Assembly: GCA_963698435.1 (NCBI GenBank)
Contig: CAVOQV010000005.1
Coordinates: forward strand, 620,001 to 684,000
Source: Sva-07 sp963698435
Lineage (GTDB): Bacteria > Actinomycetota > Acidimicrobiia > Acidimicrobiales > Ilumatobacteraceae
Direction: 5' to 3'
Length of the DNA: 64,000 bases
A model generated the notes under the pieces. It searched no databases, was not told the DNA's origin, and was given only the letters and a program-made list of their open reading frames with translations. Positions 60,921-64,000 of this stretch are shown piece after piece. A program made the position numbers and the translations under genes. Position 1 is the stretch's first letter; each line of letters begins with the position of its first letter.

Positions 60921-63476
60921 ATGGCGAACATCCCCGACAAGCCGACGCTCGACGGCATCGAGGACCGCTGGGCTGCCCAGTGGGACTCCGATGGCACGTA
61001 CCGCTTCGACACGTCGGTACCGCGCGAGGGCGTGTTCTCCATCGACACACCGCCACCGACGGTCAGCGGGTCGCTGCACATGGGCCACGTGTTCAGCTAC
61101 ACCCACACCGACACGATCGCCCGATACCAGCGCATGCGCGGCAAGGCCGTCTTCTATCCGATGGGCTGGGACGACAACGGGCTGCCCACCGAGCGGCGGG
61201 TGCAGAACTACTACGGCGTCCGCTGCGATCCGAGCCAGCACTACACCGAGCACTTCGAGCCACCGTTCCGCGGTGATCCTCCGAAGAACCATCACGCGAT
61301 TCCGATCTCGCGCCCCAACTTCCTCGAACTGTGCGACGAACTCGTGGAGATCGACGAGAAGGTCTTCGAAGCCCTCTTCAAACGCCTTGGGCTGTCGGTC
61401 GACTGGGACTACCACTACGCCACGATCGACGAGCGGTCACGACGCGCCTGCCAACGGGCGTTCCTCCGCAACGTCGCGCGCGGCGAGGCCTACAGCCAGG
61501 AGGCCCCGACCCTCTGGGACATCGACTTCCGCACCGCGGTCGCGCAGGCCGAGATGGAAGACCGAGATCGTCCAGGCGCCTACCACAAGATCCCGTTCGC
61601 CCGCACCGACGGCAGCGGCACGATCGAGATCGACACGACCCGACCCGAACTGCTCGCGGCCTGCGTGGCCCTGGTGGCGCATCCCGACGACGAGCGGTAT
61701 CAGCCCCTGTTCGGCACGACGGTGACCGTGCCGCTGTACGGCCAACAGGTCGAGGTGCGCGCACACGAACTCGCCCAGCCCGACAAGGGCACCGGCATCG
61801 CGATGATCTGCACGTTCGGCGACACCACCGACGTCACATGGTGGCGCGAGCTCGACCTGCCAACTCGCGCCATCATCGGGCGCGACGGTCGCCTGCACGC
61901 CGAGGCCCCGAGCGGCGTCGATGCCGGCGCGTACGCCACCATCGCCGGGCTCACCTCCAAGCAGGCGCAGAAGGCGGTCGCCGAGCAACTCGCCGAGGCT
62001 GGGCTGCTGATCGGCGAGCCCCGCCCGATCCAGCATCCGGTCAAGTTCTACGAACGCGGCGACCGCCCGCTCGAGATCGTCACGTCACGACAGTGGTACA
62101 TCCGCAACGGCGGCCGAGATGCTGATCTCCGCGCCGCTCTCGTGGAGCGCGGCACCGAGGTCACCTGGCACCCGGCCCACATGCAGCATCGCTACGAGAA
62201 CTGGGTGGAAGGGCTCAACGGTGATTGGCTCGTCAGCCGTCAACGATTCTTCGGACCACCGATCCCCGTCTGGTACCCGCTCGACGAGCAGGGCGAGCCC
62301 CGCTACGACGAGCCGCTCCTGCCCGACGAGTCGGAGCTCCCGATCGACCCCTCGACCGATGCCCCTGCCGGGTACAGCGAGGACCAGCGCGATCAGCCCG
62401 GCGGATTCGTCGGCGACCCGGACGTCTTCGACACCTGGGCCACCTCGTCGCTCACCCCACAGATTGCAGGCGGCTGGGAGGAGGACCCCGATCTGTTCGC
62501 CCGGGTGTTCCCGATGGACATGCGTCCGCAAGGCCACGACATCATCCGCACGTGGCTGTTCGCCACGATGACGCGCAGCCACCACGAATTCGACTGCGCT
62601 CCGTGGAAACACGCCGCACTGTCGGGTTGGATCCTCGACCCCGACCGCAAGAAGATGTCGAAGTCGAAGGGCAACGTCGTCACGCCGATGGACCTGTTCG
62701 AGACCTACGGCACCGACGCCGTCAGGTACTGGGCGGGCTCGGCCCGGCCCGGCGTCGACACGGCGTTCAGCGAAGACCAGATGAAGGTCGGCCGGAAGCT
62801 TGCGAACAAGCTGCTCAACGTCACCAAGTTCGTGCTGCAGTTCGGTGCTCCATCCGGCGATCAGTCGCTCGACGAGGCCGTCACCCATCCGATCGACCGT
62901 TCGATGCTCGCCAAGCTCGACGGCGTCATCGACGACGCGACCACCGCCTTCGAGGCGTTCGACTACGCCCGAGCGCTCGAACGGACCGAAGCGTTCTTCT
63001 GGTGGTTCTGCGACAACTACGTCGAGTTGGTCAAAGGACGCACCTACGACGACCAGCATCCAGAGGGCGCCGACTCGGCGAAGCGGGCCCTGCGTGAAGC
63101 ACTCAGCACACTGCAGCGCCTGCTCGCGCCCGTGCTGCCGTTCGCCGCCGAGGAGTCGTGGAGTTGGTGGAACGACTCCAGCGTGCACCGGGCGACGTGG
63201 CCATCACCCGCGGGCACCACCTCGACGCCGTTCGGTGACCCTGCCCTCGCCGACGTGACCATCGAGGTGCTCACGCAGGTCCGACGAGCCAAGACCGAGG
63301 CGAAGCGCAGCCAGCGGGCAGCCGTCCAGACGGTGATCGTGACGGCACCGACCGCCCTGCACGCAGCCATCGATGCCGGCCGCAGCGATCTGGTCGACGC
63401 CGGATCGATTCGTGACCTGCAGATCGTCGTCGGTGACAGCGTGTCGACCACGGTCACGCTCGCCGACGACGACTGA
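60921..63476 (+). CDS. valS: Valyl-tRNA synthetase
   Basis: 851 residues, class I. HIGH in PTVSGSLHMGHVFSYTHTDT, WDDNGLPTERRVQNYYGVRC (typical of the actinobacterial ValS type), the editing domain with TTRPELLAACVALVAHPDDE, then KMSKS in PDRKKMSKSKGNVVTPMDLF. The C-terminal anticodon domain ends LADVTIEVLTQVRRAKTEAK, without the long coiled coil of enterobacterial ValS, which suits the short length. The start is fixed by homology (MANIPDKPTLDGIEDRWAAQ). It is divergent from cysS; two palindromes lie between. Confidence 0.94.
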   Translation: MANIPDKPTLDGIEDRWAAQWDSDGTYRFDTSVPREGVFSIDTPPPTVSGSLHMGHVFSYTHTDTIARYQRMRGKAVFYPMGWDDNGLPTERRVQNYYGVRCDPSQHYTEHFEPPFRGDPPKNHHAIPISRPNFLELCDELVEIDEKVFEALFKRLGLSVDWDYHYATIDERSRRACQRAFLRNVARGEAYSQEAPTLWDIDFRTAVAQAEMEDRDRPGAYHKIPFARTDGSGTIEIDTTRPELLAACVALVAHPDDERYQPLFGTTVTVPLYGQQVEVRAHELAQPDKGTGIAMICTFGDTTDVTWWRELDLPTRAIIGRDGRLHAEAPSGVDAGAYATIAGLTSKQAQKAVAEQLAEAGLLIGEPRPIQHPVKFYERGDRPLEIVTSRQWYIRNGGRDADLRAALVERGTEVTWHPAHMQHRYENWVEGLNGDWLVSRQRFFGPPIPVWYPLDEQGEPRYDEPLLPDESELPIDPSTDAPAGYSEDQRDQPGGFVGDPDVFDTWATSSLTPQIAGGWEEDPDLFARVFPMDMRPQGHDIIRTWLFATMTRSHHEFDCAPWKHAALSGWILDPDRKKMSKSKGNVVTPMDLFETYGTDAVRYWAGSARPGVDTAFSEDQMKVGRKLANKLLNVTKFVLQFGAPSGDQSLDEAVTHPIDRSMLAKLDGVIDDATTAFEAFDYARALERTEAFFWWFCDNYVELVKGRTYDDQHPEGADSAKRALREALSTLQRLLAPVLPFAAEESWSWWNDSSVHRATWPSPAGTTSTPFGDPALADVTIEVLTQVRRAKTEAKRSQRAAVQTVIVTAPTALHAAIDAGRSDLVDAGSIRDLQIVVGDSVSTTVTLADDD

Positions 63477-63525
63477 GCAGCGAGGTGGCGTTCGCTCAGC
63501 CACCCACGAGTGCCCTGCGAACGCC

Positions 63526-63531
63526 TACACT
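63526..63531 (+). promoter_or_regulatory. -10 box TACACT of L,D-transpeptidase
   Basis: TACACT is seven bases upstream of the ATG at 63539. Confidence 0.45.
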
Positions 63532-63538
63532 CAGCTCG

Positions 63539-64000
63539 ATGCCAGCGAAGTTGGGTCTGCCGGCGCTGATCGTCGCCCTCGTGGTCGCTCTCGCCGCGCC
63601 CGTCCTCGCCGACACCACGGTGCCCGATCCCGGCATCTCCGGTGATTCCAGCGGCTCGAACGAGGCCAGCCCGGAGGTGAGCACTCCGACCGCCCCGCCG
63701 ACGATCACCCCGCCACCCACCCCGTCGACACCGGCAACTTCGGCCACGGACGTGCCGATCGACGCACCGGCCACCGCCAGCCCGTTGGAGACCGGCGCGT
63801 TGGCCGTGACCGGCCGCGCCGTCGTCCGGGCGGGGCAGACACCTCGACGAGGAACCCAGCTCCAGATCACACCACCGCCCCCTCCTCCCCCACCCAGCCC
63901 GTTCGATCCACCGGTCGACGGCGGCTTCGGCCGGCGGGTGGTCTACTCGAAGACGCAGCAGACGGTGTGGGTCTACAACGAACGCAACACGATCATCAAG
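63539..64000 (+). CDS. L,D-transpeptidase precursor, 5' part (cut by window edge)
   Basis: 154 codons are visible and the frame remains open at the right edge. A signal peptide (LGLPALIVALVVALAAPVLA) is followed by a long Thr/Pro/Ser linker with a run of prolines (ITPPPPPPPPSPFDPP), then GRRVVYSKTQQTVWVYNERN, the first strands of the YkuD catalytic domain. Such enzymes make 3-3 cross-links in peptidoglycan; the catalytic Cys lies beyond the window. The assignment rests on the first catalytic-domain strands only. Confidence 0.75.
   Translation, partial: MPAKLGLPALIVALVVALAAPVLADTTVPDPGISGDSSGSNEASPEVSTPTAPPTITPPPTPSTPATSATDVPIDAPATASPLETGALAVTGRAVVRAGQTPRRGTQLQITPPPPPPPPSPFDPPVDGGFGRRVVYSKTQQTVWVYNERNTIIK

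Overview
The window is GC-rich, densely coding DNA from an actinobacterium. The gene mix is an F420/LLM-type oxidoreductase, a DUF222-HNH nuclease, an actinobacterial-type valyl-tRNA synthetase, a WS/DGAT acyltransferase, paired TldD/TldE, Thr/Pro-rich lipoproteins, frequent GTG starts and many start-proximal -10 boxes. This fits the class Acidimicrobiia (Ilumatobacter-like), but that placement is inferred from gene content. No tRNA, rRNA, CRISPR array, prophage or insertion sequence was seen, and no gene-free stretch exceeds 300 bases.

Layout. 0-6 kb: lipoprotein fragment at the edge, sugar aminotransferase facing a Gfo/Idh dehydrogenase, a decayed AbiEi/DUF559 gene between hairpin repeats, and a coupled aldo-keto reductase/flavin monooxygenase pair. 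6-13.8 kb: tldD-tldE, small membrane protein, sulfotransferase, methyltransferases, MOSC protein, zinc alcohol dehydrogenase. 13.8-22.2 kb: a block of frameshifted genes (WS/DGAT, HAD-phosphatase/acyltransferase fusion, binding protein-peptidoglycan-fasciclin fusion, LLM oxidoreductase, CHAD-CYTH) around an intact thioredoxin. 22-29 kb: amine oxidase/aminotransferase pair, saccharopine dehydrogenase-like enzyme, quinone oxidoreductase, rhodanese and TauE exporter. 29-33.2 kb: TPP riboswitch and thiN-thiB-thiP-thiQ. 33.2-35.2 kb: a WXG-like protein and a large partner. 35.9-39 kb: gnd-zwf-flavin reductase. 39-44.4 kb: transporter, SDR, HNH nuclease, LtrA, class II aldolase. 44.5-49.3 kb: cobalamin module, with btuF-btuC-btuD under a B12 riboswitch and cobO-cobT divergent. 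49.3-53.7 kb: DUF368 flippase, acyl-CoA dehydrogenase, and two tandem ECF sigma factors with one membrane regulator. 53.7-57 kb: a four-gene membrane redox operon (ferric-reductase-like haem protein, ApbE, two Pro/Ala rod proteins). 57-64 kb: OafA-type acyltransferase, cysS, valS and the start of an L,D-transpeptidase.

The most unusual signal is a small C-terminal domain, ending in an ExHAx[VL]ERG motif, shared by the membrane regulator of the sigma pair (52933-53673) and the first protein of the convergent ApbE operon (56224-57006). It suggests that the two transcription units form one cell-envelope system. Also notable are several families of long palindromic repeats, short tandem repeats at gene ends, and 10 frameshifts between 9.7 and 21.1 kb that all look like small insertions in GC runs, more like a low-quality assembly patch than true decay.
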